NCBI GenBank assembly: GCA_937983635.1
Contig: CALJZR010000049.1
Span: 1-21,454, forward strand
Direction of reading: 5' to 3'
Origin: an uncultured bacterium
GTDB taxonomy: Bacteria; Patescibacteriota; Patescibacteriia; Patescibacteriales; UBA12465
DNA: 21,454 nt
Positions 14,973 to 21,454 of the stretch are shown here, piece after piece. The position numbers and the translations under genes are program-made. The first letter of the stretch is position 1; each line of letters begins with the position of its first letter. The notes beneath the pieces are model-generated. The model searched no databases. It was not told where the DNA came from and was given only the letters and a program-made list of their open reading frames with translations.

Positions 14973-16220
14973 TTAAGGGAGATAATTAAGGGGGTTGACC
15001 GGAATACCGCCTTTACGAACTTCAAAATGAAGATGAGCGCCAGTGGAGAAGGGCCCGGAACCGGGCATACCTGCCCCGCCGCCGGTCCTGCCGATAAGCT
15101 GACCTTTAGTGACATACTGATCGGCAGCGACATTAACGCCAGAGACGTGACCATAGACCGTAGAAATGCCGTCATTATGGACAATCATGATATAAGCGTA
15201 GGCAGTGGAGCCGTCGAATTTGACCCGGGCAACATAGCCATCAGCGGCCGCGTAGAGCGGACTTCCCTGCTTGGAGCGGATATCGACGCCGGAGTGTTCG
15301 CCAATGATGCGGCGGAAGGGGTAGTCAGGGTCGTGGAAAGTAGCGGTGATAGTTCTTCCTGGGACTGGCCAGCTTAAAGTGCTGTCGCTGTTTTCTAAGC
15401 GGTCTTTATCTTTCTGTGCCATCTTATTACGGATGGTATTTTCCAAACTAGAAATTTCTGCAGCCGCTTGGGCCGCCTCTCTTTTAGCTTGTTGCAATAA
15501 ATCTTGGTAGGCTTTTTCGGAAGAGCGAGTTTCTTCTAAAAGATAGTTTTTCTCTTCTTGTTCATAGGCCAGTTGCGCCCTTTTTTCTTCTAAAGATTTC
15601 TTTAACTTATTTAAAGTCTCCGCTTTTTCTTGGACGTCTATCTGGGCTTTATCCAGCCGGTCTTTGTCATTTTGTAATTTAGCCAAGCTATTGCGTAATT
15701 CTTCGTTAGCATTTTCTAGATATTTTGATTGATTAAGGAACTCGGAAATAGAATCGTTAAGGAGTAGAATCTCTAGGGCGGAGATTTGATCTTGTTTATA
15801 AACTAAGCGTAGCAACTTGCTGATATGTTCTTTCTGCTGCTCGATGCGGCTGTTAGTGTCAATAATATCTAAGGATATTTTTCTAGCCTCCAGGTCAGTT
15901 TTACTGATTTCTAAATTTGCGCTCTCAATTTCTAGTTGTGCTTTAGCGGCGCGAGTTTCTAAAATTTCTAATTGCGAGTTAAGATTATTTTTTTCTGCTT
16001 GTTTGGCAGCAATGGCGGCGCTATAGTCTTTTTGTTTGGCAGCGATGGCATCTAATTGTTGTTTTTGAGCTTGAATTTGCGTGTTTAGCTGTTGAATTTC
16101 AATATTAAGCAGATCGTCATCTTCTCCGCGGGCATTATGCGCTTGGTAGAAATTAAAAATTAGCGCAAAAATAATAATAACGCCAAAGGTACTGCTGTAA
16201 AATTTTATTTTTTTAGTCAT
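14973..16220 (-). CDS. Coiled-coil M23 (LytM/EnvC-like) murein hydrolase
   Basis: A 415-aa exported peptidoglycan hydrolase or hydrolase activator. ATG 16220 (MTKKIKFYSS) is chosen because its promoter -10 lies 6 nt upstream; the longer frame from 16244 would start inside the promoter. Residues about 8-26 form a signal anchor. Residues 33-275 are an almost unbroken coiled coil rich in Gln, Lys, Glu and Ala, as in EnvC. The C-terminal LytM domain (280-415) keeps the zinc ligands: H309 and D313 (EHSGVDIR) and H396 with H398 (AHLHFEVR), with H358 in VYGHVSG. All ligands are intact, so unlike E. coli EnvC it may itself cut cross-links. It is likely involved in daughter-cell separation and is the last gene of the minus-strand envelope cluster. 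Confidence 0.92.
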   Translation of the reverse strand: MTKKIKFYSSTFGVIIIFALIFNFYQAHNARGEDDDLLNIEIQQLNTQIQAQKQQLDAIAAKQKDYSAAIAAKQAEKNNLNSQLEILETRAAKAQLEIESANLEISKTDLEARKISLDIIDTNSRIEQQKEHISKLLRLVYKQDQISALEILLLNDSISEFLNQSKYLENANEELRNSLAKLQNDKDRLDKAQIDVQEKAETLNKLKKSLEEKRAQLAYEQEEKNYLLEETRSSEKAYQDLLQQAKREAAQAAAEISSLENTIRNKMAQKDKDRLENSDSTLSWPVPGRTITATFHDPDYPFRRIIGEHSGVDIRSKQGSPLYAAADGYVARVKFDGSTAYAYIMIVHNDGISTVYGHVSGVNVAADQYVTKGQLIGRTGGGAGMPGSGPFSTGAHLHFEVRKGGIPVNPLNYLP

Positions 16221-16226
16221 GTTGCT

Positions 16227-16255
16227 ATTATAACATTTTTTCACAATTCTGTAAA
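16227..16255 (-). promoter_or_regulatory. Extended -10 promoter for the M23 gene, leaderless
   Basis: On the minus strand: -35 TTTACA (16255-16250), a 17-nt spacer, and extended -10 TGTTATAAT (16235-16227). Exactly 6 nt separate it from the ATG at 16220, the same geometry as at the recombinase gene. The -35 overlaps the end of the upstream serine hydrolase gene region. Confidence 0.85.
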
Positions 16256-16256
16256 A

Positions 16257-17240
16257 TTATTTGAATTCTCTGTAAACTAAGGCAGAGATTTCGCTAATTA
16301 CTTCACCCATTTTACTAAAATCTTGTCCTCTGGTCATAATACAAAGCAAATAAGGGCTATTTTCTTTATAAATTATTCCGCAATCGTGTAATTGTTTTTT
16401 ATTTCCCGAAATGCGCTCGCCAAATTTATGAGCAATTTCTACCTGAGCGGGCACGCCGGCGGTAAGTCCTTGGACAAATTGAGATTTAGTAAGAATTTTT
16501 AAGGCCTTTTCCGACATTTCGTGATTTAAATAAGAAGCGTTGTAGAGAATGCGAAAAAAAGAAGAATAGTCACGGACGCTCATAAAATCGTCCACTTTTT
16601 TACCATCGGGGACAGGAATTCCCAGGTCTCTATAAGTATTATTTAAAGATTCCAAGTCAATATGGCGTAAGAGTGCATCGGCTGCCAGATTATCAGAATA
16701 AATAATCATATATTCAATCAACTCCTCCACTTTATATTCTTTGCCCGCCTCGACCGTCCGTAAAGGAATAATATTTTGAGAAAGAAGATTTTGATTATTT
16801 TCAGTTAAGATTTTCTTTTCCAAGATGCTGGGATCTTTTTCGGCAATTTTTAGATAGGCAATCATCAGCGGTACTTTTAAGAGGCTGGCGGGCGTAAATG
16901 TTTCTTTTTCGTTGATGCCAATCCAAGGGCCGTTATTTAAATCTCGGAAATAAAGGCTGATAAAATTAACATCACCTTTTTTTATTTCTTCATCAATTAA
17001 TTCGGAAATATTTTCCTCCAAGTCTTCCCTATTTTTATATTCAAAATCAGCGCATTCCAGCAGCGGGCTAATATATTTATAACCGCTTTGATGGATCTCT
17101 TTTTTTTCTTGGTCAATTTTTTTGTTATTTAAAAAATAAGTATAGACGGTAAGACCACTCAGAGCAATTAGAGCTAGTAAAGCCAATATCGCTAAGCTTA
17201 AAGGGAGACTGACTTGTTTATGCCAATTGATTTTTTTCAT
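16257..17240 (-). CDS. Membrane-anchored penicillin-binding-like serine hydrolase (class A beta-lactamase fold)
   Basis: A 327-aa protein with an N-terminal membrane helix at about 12-36 and an extracytoplasmic domain of the serine beta-lactamase-like family. Motifs are S119-L-L-K122 (SxxK nucleophile and base), S182-D-N184 (SDN) and K272-F-G (in place of KTG). The class A omega-loop Glu (ExxxN) is not seen in the segment after SDN, which reads VPDGKKVDDFMSVRDYSSFF. The enzyme is therefore more likely a peptidoglycan peptidase or penicillin-binding protein than a drug-hydrolysing enzyme. ATG 17240 (MKKINWHKQ) is used; the TTG at 17252 would overlap the upstream gene. It lies 4 nt after the WecG-NUDIX gene, so the two are co-transcribed. 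Confidence 0.85.
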   Translation of the reverse strand: MKKINWHKQVSLPLSLAILALLALIALSGLTVYTYFLNNKKIDQEKKEIHQSGYKYISPLLECADFEYKNREDLEENISELIDEEIKKGDVNFISLYFRDLNNGPWIGINEKETFTPASLLKVPLMIAYLKIAEKDPSILEKKILTENNQNLLSQNIIPLRTVEAGKEYKVEELIEYMIIYSDNLAADALLRHIDLESLNNTYRDLGIPVPDGKKVDDFMSVRDYSSFFRILYNASYLNHEMSEKALKILTKSQFVQGLTAGVPAQVEIAHKFGERISGNKKQLHDCGIIYKENSPYLLCIMTRGQDFSKMGEVISEISALVYREFK

Positions 17241-17244
17241 ATTT

Positions 17245-18426
17245 TTAAACAATTGCCTTTAATTTTTCTAAATAAATCTTAGCGGCTGGTTGTCGGCAAG
17301 GATGAACTTGAGTGATTAAATCTTCTTCCTTAACCCAGCGCCAAGCGCGATGATCCCAATAATTAATTTTTAATTCCGCATCCTTGCCCTGGAATTCTAC
17401 AATCAGCAGGCTTTGTTTTTGGCCGCGATAGCCGAAATGGCGCTGTAGGGGGTATTTACCGGTTTCTTTGCTGAATTCGTAGCGGTAAAGATTTTTGTAG
17501 ACTTTGATAATTTTAAAATTTTGAGCGCCACTCTCTTCTCTTAACTCTTTAGCCCCAGCAGCAGTGATGTCTTCCCCGTCTAGTCCGCCCTGGGGTAGTT
17601 GCCAGTGATTTTTTCGATCTTGCCTTTCAACAATAAAAATTTCCCGACCAGCTCTTCCGGATTTATACATCAACACGGCCACATTGGGACGATAAAGATG
17701 GGGCATTATAAAGCGCCAGTAGAGCACTTTTCTAGAAAAAACAACCGTTGCTCGCCAGATTCGTTGCCAGCGCCAAGGCTGCTGGATAAAGCGCCAAAAC
17801 CATTCCAGGCCAAGATTCCGCCAGAGTCGCGGCGCCCGCTTTAGTTTACCGGTTAAAAAATCAAAAGCTCCACCCAAGCCCGCGCTCAATGATATTTGAA
17901 CTAATTTTTCTTGGAGATGAAAAAGGTATTTTTCTTGTTCCGGAGCGCCGAAGAGGCATATGGCTAAATTCGGATTAAAGTCTTGAATTCTTGCCACATC
18001 TTCCTCGCTGGGCGATGTTTTTTTGGCACTATCTAAAATTTGATATTCTAAGCGCGGGTAATTAGTCTGCAAATATTTTTGTAAATCTTGATTTGAAGAT
18101 AAGCCGTCGTTGCGATTAATAATGCTGACGCGCCTTTTCCCTTCGGCTTCTTTTAGAAGATAGGGCAAGAGATCGGCGCCGGTGCAGCGATATAATTTTT
18201 GGCCGCTGATTTTAGCCGCTATTTTTAAGCCAAAGCCATCGGCTAAAGATAAGTCCGCGCGGTTAAGAATATAGAATAATTCCTCATCTTTTTGGGCCTT
18301 AAGGATAATTTCAGGATTAGGGGTGACTAGTTGATGCGGTAATCGGTCATTATAAAAAGACGCCAAGCGGCCTTTAAGCTCGGACCAGCTAATTTCGCCA
18401 GTATTGATTCCTAAGATTATGGCCAT
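17245..18426 (-). CDS. WecG/TagA-family glycosyltransferase fused to an RppH-like NUDIX hydrolase
   Basis: A 393-aa protein with two enzyme domains. Residues 1-230 are a GT26 WecG/TagA/CpsF domain, which adds N-acetyl-mannosamine-type sugars to lipid-linked intermediates. Motifs are TPNPEIILKA (35-44), ADGFGLKIA (62-70, likely base D63), CTGADLLPYL (81-90), GAPEQEKYLF (160-169) and the C-terminal GLGGAFDFLTGKLKRAPRLW segment with its basic aromatic tail, which peripherally binds membrane. Residues 245-393 are a NUDIX hydrolase: WQLPQGG (275-281), Nudix helix GGLDGEDITAAGAKELREESG (280-300) and GYRGQKQ (332-338), closest to RppH/Ap4A hydrolases. The Nudix box has one residue fewer before the first Glu and Lys for Arg in REL, so activity is uncertain. 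The frame is continuous through the junction with no stop. Confidence 0.9.
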   Translation of the reverse strand: MAIILGINTGEISWSELKGRLASFYNDRLPHQLVTPNPEIILKAQKDEELFYILNRADLSLADGFGLKIAAKISGQKLYRCTGADLLPYLLKEAEGKRRVSIINRNDGLSSNQDLQKYLQTNYPRLEYQILDSAKKTSPSEEDVARIQDFNPNLAICLFGAPEQEKYLFHLQEKLVQISLSAGLGGAFDFLTGKLKRAPRLWRNLGLEWFWRFIQQPWRWQRIWRATVVFSRKVLYWRFIMPHLYRPNVAVLMYKSGRAGREIFIVERQDRKNHWQLPQGGLDGEDITAAGAKELREESGAQNFKIIKVYKNLYRYEFSKETGKYPLQRHFGYRGQKQSLLIVEFQGKDAELKINYWDHRAWRWVKEEDLITQVHPCRQPAAKIYLEKLKAIV

Positions 18427-18459
18427 ACGGATTAATCTCTTTCTTGCTCTTTTTATTTC

Positions 18460-18470
18460 TGCTATAATAG
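18460..18470. promoter_or_regulatory. Extended -10 promoter for corA, overlapping a possible divergent -10
   Basis: TGCTATAAT at 18460-18468 points toward corA; the -35 is poor (TTTCTT at 18440-18445). The opposite strand of the same site reads TATTAT (18469-18464), a possible -10 for the WecG-NUDIX gene, so the two promoters may overlap. The minus-strand -35 is weak, hence low certainty for that direction. Confidence 0.55.
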
Positions 18471-18503
18471 GTTTATAAAACTATCCTTATTTTATTACAA
18501 AAA

Positions 18504-18540
18504 GACGGTGCCGTCAAAAATAATATTTAGCGGTTACCGC
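18504..18540 (+). promoter_or_regulatory. Two small hairpins in the corA leader
   Basis: GACGG/CCGTC (18504-18515) and GCGG-TTA-CCGC (18530-18540) lie in the roughly 77-nt leader. They do not match an M-box or other Mg riboswitch in size. No function is claimed. Confidence 0.3.
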
Positions 18541-18551
18541 GCTCTGCTTCT

Positions 18552-19517
18552 ATGGGAAATTATAAAAAAATAGGTGCTAAAATTGAAAAATTAACGATTG
18601 ATCGTCCCGGTAATGAGCAATCGCTGGTTTGGTTGAATATTGTTGACGCTAGTCGTAAGGAAATTGATTTTTTACGGAAAGAATACGATTTTAATCTTGA
18701 GCATTTACACGCTTCCGTGGCTACGGTTTTTTCCCAGCGGCCGATGGTAGCCGCTGAAAATGGCTATCTCTTTTTAATTTTACACTTCCCCACCTTTTTC
18801 AAGGGCAAAGTGATTGCCGGCGAAATTGAATTTTTTATTGGTCACGGTTATTTAGTCAGCTTGCATAATGATAATATTCCGGCCTTGAGTGACTTTTTCA
18901 ATATTGCCAAAAAAGATCCCAACTTGCTCTTGTCTTATACGACCGAGTCATCCGCTACGCTATTATATGAAATTTTGGACCGCCTTTTAAAATCTTGTTA
19001 TCTCTTAATTGACCAAAACAGCCTGGCAATTGAGGAGGTTGAAGACCTTATTTTCGGTCAGCATCAAAAAGATGCCGTTGCCAAGATTTTAAATCTTCGT
19101 CGCAACATCATTAATATTCGCAAGATCATGCAAAACCATAAAAACATCTTGCAGAAATTAATGACTATGAAGAGCAGTCTGGTTTCCCCCGAAGCTTTAA
19201 AGAAGCAATACGGGCACTTAGTTGAACATTCTAAGCGTATCTGGGAGATGTTGGATAATCAGAAAGAGATGGTTGAAGTTTTAAATGATACTAATGAGTC
19301 CCTTCTTAACGACCGCATGAATAATATCATGAAGACCCTGACCTTATTCTCCGTGATTGTTTTTCCTTTAACTCTTTTGGCTGCTATTTTTGGCATGAAC
19401 GCCAAATACATGCCCTTTGTCGATCACCGCTATGGCTTTTGGGTAATTCTCTTTATTATGGGACTTGGCTCTTGGGGTATGCTTAGGTATTTTAAGAAAA
19501 AGAACTGGTTATCTTAG
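18552..19517 (+). CDS. corA: CorA-type magnesium/divalent cation transporter
   Basis: A 321-aa inner-membrane channel of the CorA family, working as a pentamer to take up Mg2+ (also Co2+ or Ni2+). Residues 1-150 form the alpha/beta cytoplasmic domain and about 150-260 the long stalk helix (QNSLAIEEVEDLIFGQ...). Two membrane helices lie at about 262-280 and 294-313. The selectivity signature GMN is at 281-283 (IFGMNAKYMP). The protein ends with a basic KKKNWLS tail, as usual. Length is normal. It has its own promoter at 18460 and a terminator after the stop, so it is probably transcribed alone. Family membership is certain; exact ion preference is not. Confidence 0.95.
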   Translation: MGNYKKIGAKIEKLTIDRPGNEQSLVWLNIVDASRKEIDFLRKEYDFNLEHLHASVATVFSQRPMVAAENGYLFLILHFPTFFKGKVIAGEIEFFIGHGYLVSLHNDNIPALSDFFNIAKKDPNLLLSYTTESSATLLYEILDRLLKSCYLLIDQNSLAIEEVEDLIFGQHQKDAVAKILNLRRNIINIRKIMQNHKNILQKLMTMKSSLVSPEALKKQYGHLVEHSKRIWEMLDNQKEMVEVLNDTNESLLNDRMNNIMKTLTLFSVIVFPLTLLAAIFGMNAKYMPFVDHRYGFWVILFIMGLGSWGMLRYFKKKNWLS

Positions 19518-19551
19518 GCTGGCAGAATAATTTAAATTTTTAGCTTATATT

Positions 19552-19587
19552 AAAGAAATATATTTAAAATATATTTCTTTTTATTTA
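19552..19587 (+). terminator. A/T-rich terminator after corA
   Basis: A 13-bp perfect stem (AAAGAAATATATT at 19552-19564 with AATATATTTCTTT at 19568-19580), a 3-nt loop and a T-rich tail (TTTATTT). The stem has only one G-C pair, so strength is moderate. Confidence 0.7.
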
Positions 19588-19600
19588 GCCTTTCTTACTA

Positions 19601-19629
19601 TTGACAAAAATAATGCTTTTTGTTATAAT
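19601..19629 (+). promoter_or_regulatory. Consensus promoter for the GT4 gene
   Basis: -35 TTGACA (19601-19606), a 17-nt spacer, and extended -10 TGTTATAAT (19621-19629). This is the strongest promoter in the window. A second TTGACA at 19643-19648 with a weak GATACT follows and may be a tandem start. The leader is about 60 nt. Confidence 0.9.
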
Positions 19630-19695
19630 TTAGTATTATTAATTGACAAGATTACAAATAACTGATACTTTTATAAGTTAACAATATATATAGCT

Positions 19696-20793
19696 ATGAA
19701 AATTGCTTTCATCGGCCAAAAAGGAATACCAGCAAAAAACGGCGGTGTCGAGAGACATGTGCAGTTTTTAAGTGTTCAATTAAAGAATCTGGGTCATGAA
19801 GTTTTAGTATATAACCGGCGCGGCTATACGCCCGTGAAGTTGAAAGATTTTGACGGCGTTCAGTTGCTATATAAGCCTTTTATCAATCAGAAGAACCTAG
19901 CCAACATCACTCATACCTTTTTTTCCAGCCTCGATGTTTTGCGCCGCCGACCGGATGTTATTCACTATCATGGCGTTGGTCCTTCCCTTTTACTGTGGCT
20001 GCCTAAGGTTTTCTGCCCCCGGGCTAAGCTAGTGGCGACTCTTCATAGTTTTGACTATGATAATGAAAAATGGAGCCGTTTTGCCAAATTAATGCTTCGT
20101 TTGGGAGAAAAAATGATGTTTAAATTAGCCGACGCAGTCATTGTTTTAACCCCAACCACCCAAGAATATGCCCGGAAGAAATATGGCCGAGAATGTTTTC
20201 TAATCCCTAACGGTACCGAACTCGGACGTGAACAAGCTGAGACTGCTCTGAAATTCTGGGGCTTAAGTAAAGGTTCCTATATCTTCAGCGCCTCTCGTTT
20301 GATTAAGCTGAAGGGTTTACAATATTTAATTCCTGCCTTTAAGCATTTAAATACTGATAAGAAGTTGGTGATTGCCGGTGATGGCGAGTATGAGGAAGAA
20401 TTGAAGAAATTTGCTGCCGGCGATCAGCGTATTATTTTTATCGGCAACCAGGAAGGTGAAGCTTTACGCCAGTTATATGCTAACGCCTATCTATTCGCCC
20501 AGACCTCAGAAATGGAAGGCCTTTCCCTGTCTTTGTTGGAAGCTATGGGTCATGGCAGTACCTGTTTAGCTAGTGATATCCCAGGTAACCGCGAAGCTTT
20601 AGCTGACACCGGTTTCTTTTTCCGGAGCCGGGATGAACGTGATTTAGAAGTGAAACTGAACTATATTTTAGAACATCCGGAAGAAGCTCAAGCTAAGGCC
20701 CTGGCTGCCTATGAGCGAGCTTGCCGAGAGTATGACTGGCGCCAAGTGGCGGCCAAGACTTTGGCGAGCTATCAAAGCCTTTTAAAGCAATAA
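19696..20793 (+). CDS. GT4-family glycosyltransferase
   Basis: A 365-aa GT-B fold enzyme that moves a sugar from a nucleotide donor onto a glycan, probably an exopolysaccharide or lipid-linked one. The N-terminal KIAFIGQKGIPAKNGGVERHVQFL (2-25) is the acceptor-side glycine loop, of the DUF1972/rhamnosyltransferase-like type. The C-terminal donor domain has SASRLIKLKG (198-207, R201 and K206 phosphate contacts) and the EX7E motif E274-E282 (EMEGLSLSLLEAMGHG). There is no membrane helix. It has its own strong promoter. Sugar and acceptor cannot be told from sequence; a link to the WecG-like enzyme nearby is inference. Confidence 0.92.
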   Translation: MKIAFIGQKGIPAKNGGVERHVQFLSVQLKNLGHEVLVYNRRGYTPVKLKDFDGVQLLYKPFINQKNLANITHTFFSSLDVLRRRPDVIHYHGVGPSLLLWLPKVFCPRAKLVATLHSFDYDNEKWSRFAKLMLRLGEKMMFKLADAVIVLTPTTQEYARKKYGRECFLIPNGTELGREQAETALKFWGLSKGSYIFSASRLIKLKGLQYLIPAFKHLNTDKKLVIAGDGEYEEELKKFAAGDQRIIFIGNQEGEALRQLYANAYLFAQTSEMEGLSLSLLEAMGHGSTCLASDIPGNREALADTGFFFRSRDERDLEVKLNYILEHPEEAQAKALAAYERACREYDWRQVAAKTLASYQSLLKQ

Positions 20794-20826
20794 GAATTAT
20801 TTTTAGATAATTTGTTCTTTACCAAA

Positions 20827-20911
20827 TAAATTTAGGTATTCGGGCTAACACTCAAGGTGGTTTTTAACAAAGTCATCTTGAGAAGTTAATCCGAGTGTTT
20901 CACTAAATTTA
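20827..20911 (+). other. Long imperfect hairpin just before the lipoprotein start
   Basis: An 85-nt inverted repeat forms a nearly continuous rod: 20827-20835 with 20903-20911 (9 bp); 20836-20849 with 20885-20898 (14 positions, one mismatch, several G-U); and 20851-20859 with 20874-20882 (9 bp). There is a TTCA bulge, a 1x2 internal loop and a terminal loop of about 13 nt. It has no T-tail, so it is not a terminator. It ends 8 nt before the ATG at 20919. It may be a regulatory 5' UTR, a small palindromic mobile element, or a recombination-type site. See findings. Confidence 0.65.
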
Positions 20912-20918
20912 ATACACA

Positions 20919-21454
20919 ATGAAAAAGTTTGTCTGGGCCATTGTGGCCATTGTAATGATTGCGCTCTCCTCCTGCCAAAAACAGGAGTATGTAGAGTTTG
21001 ATGACTTGAACCCTCAGGACGATGGCGTTCTGAAAATTGCTATCTCCGACGGCCCCTTAGCTGGTAGCCTGAAATCCTCCTCTGCCATCAATGGCGATAC
21101 TGTAAGAATTGAAGGTGGAAATGTATATTCCTTCACTTACACTTCCACGATACCGATGAATTCGGTCCAGTGGACCTTCAGTAACAACAACAATGTCGTT
21201 ACCGACCCCCTGGCCAGTAATTATTACGGCAGGCAGTTTATAGTCTCAACCGTGACTCTCGTAGGAGTTGACAACCAGGGGGTGCCGCATCAGGCACAGT
21301 TACATTTAAACTGTTTACCTAGAGTTCAGGGAGACCCTGTTATCTATAAGGGTAAAACTTATCTGGCCCCGGGCCTCTATCGTTCTGAATTCTGGCTCTA
21401 TAAAAACGGAGCCTTCATGGAAGATGGTGATTATAAACTCAAGGGTAACACCAC
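20919..21454 (+). CDS. Putative lipoprotein, 3' end beyond the window
   Basis: The visible 178 codons encode an exported protein. A basic MKK start, a hydrophobic core (WAIVAIVMIAL) and a lipobox LSSC make Cys19 the likely lipidated residue. The mature part is beta-rich with Asn/Ser/Thr-rich strands (VYSFTYTSTIPMNSVQWTFSNNN, QFIVSTVTLVGVD), suggesting an Ig/PKD-like domain, but I cannot name a family. The frame stays open to the last base, so the gene is truncated by the window edge. Codon choice (CTG/CTC and AGA/AGG common, few TTA) differs from the core genes and resembles the left-edge genes. No Shine-Dalgarno is seen; the region just before ATG forms the base of the long hairpin. Confidence 0.75.
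   Translation, partial: MKKFVWAIVAIVMIALSSCQKQEYVEFDDLNPQDDGVLKIAISDGPLAGSLKSSSAINGDTVRIEGGNVYSFTYTSTIPMNSVQWTFSNNNNVVTDPLASNYYGRQFIVSTVTLVGVDNQGVPHQAQLHLNCLPRVQGDPVIYKGKTYLAPGLYRSEFWLYKNGAFMEDGDYKLKGNT

Noticed and set aside
15027..15377. + strand frame of 116 codons inside the M23 gene
   Set aside because: Shadow of the LytM domain on the other strand; the minus strand has all zinc ligands.
18475..18551. Mg2+ riboswitch (M-box) before corA
   Set aside because: The leader is only about 77 nt and its two small hairpins do not fit the much larger M-box.
1..21454. CRISPR arrays, tRNA or rRNA genes, insertion sequences
   Set aside because: No regularly spaced repeats, cloverleaf with CCA-end patterns, rRNA signatures or transposase genes were found by eye on either strand.
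1..21454. Alternative genetic code (TGA = Gly) as in Gracilibacteria or Absconditabacteria
   Set aside because: alr ends at TGA exactly where the family ends and the next gene starts 15 nt later.

Overview
This window looks like chromosome from a Candidate Phyla Radiation (Patescibacteria) bacterium, probably a Parcubacteria-like lineage. The placement is inference. It rests on gene types common in those genomes (a lone TraD/VirD4-like ATPase beside dnaX, CorA, Xer-type recombinase, coiled-coil M23 peptidase, GHL-type glycosidase with FG-GAP repeats), on very compact gene packing, on starts mostly lacking Shine-Dalgarno sequences, and on strong TTA/TTG and CGN codon preference in the core. 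The alr gene ends in TGA between well-conserved protein ends, so the standard bacterial code (TGA = stop) is used. That argues against Gracilibacteria and Absconditabacteria.

Layout. (1) Positions 1-1000 hold two unrecognised + strand genes, the first open to the window edge, closed by a terminator. (2) rpmA (L27) lies on the minus strand with a consensus promoter. (3) From about 1615 to 13361 runs one long + strand array: a 56-aa ferredoxin, a small hypothetical, a TraD/VirD4-like ATPase, dnaX, serS, a secreted glycosidase-like protein with FG-GAP repeats, a membrane-anchored CARDB/DUF11-like protein, alr, ftsQ and a 46-aa membrane peptide. It ends at a strong bidirectional terminator. (4) A divergent pair follows: a minus-strand hypothetical and a + strand tyrosine recombinase, with back-to-back promoters. 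(5) A minus-strand envelope cluster holds a WecG/TagA-NUDIX fusion, a penicillin-binding-like serine hydrolase and a coiled-coil M23 peptidase. (6) corA and a GT4 glycosyltransferase lie on the + strand, each with its own promoter. (7) A truncated lipoprotein gene sits at the right edge behind an unusually long imperfect hairpin.

The genes combine information processing (dnaX, serS, rpmA, Xer) with cell-envelope construction and division. Alr supplies D-alanine, FtsQ belongs to the divisome, M23 and the serine hydrolase act on peptidoglycan, and WecG-like and GT4 enzymes build surface glycans. The GHL protein and the anchored CARDB-like protein are exported.

The most notable items are the glycosyltransferase-NUDIX fusion, the 85-nt hairpin just before the lipoprotein start, two promoters placed so that the transcripts should be leaderless, and a different codon style in the genes at both ends of the window. 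Three genes are too short or truncated to be found by simple ORF length: the ferredoxin, the small membrane protein after ftsQ, and the edge lipoprotein.
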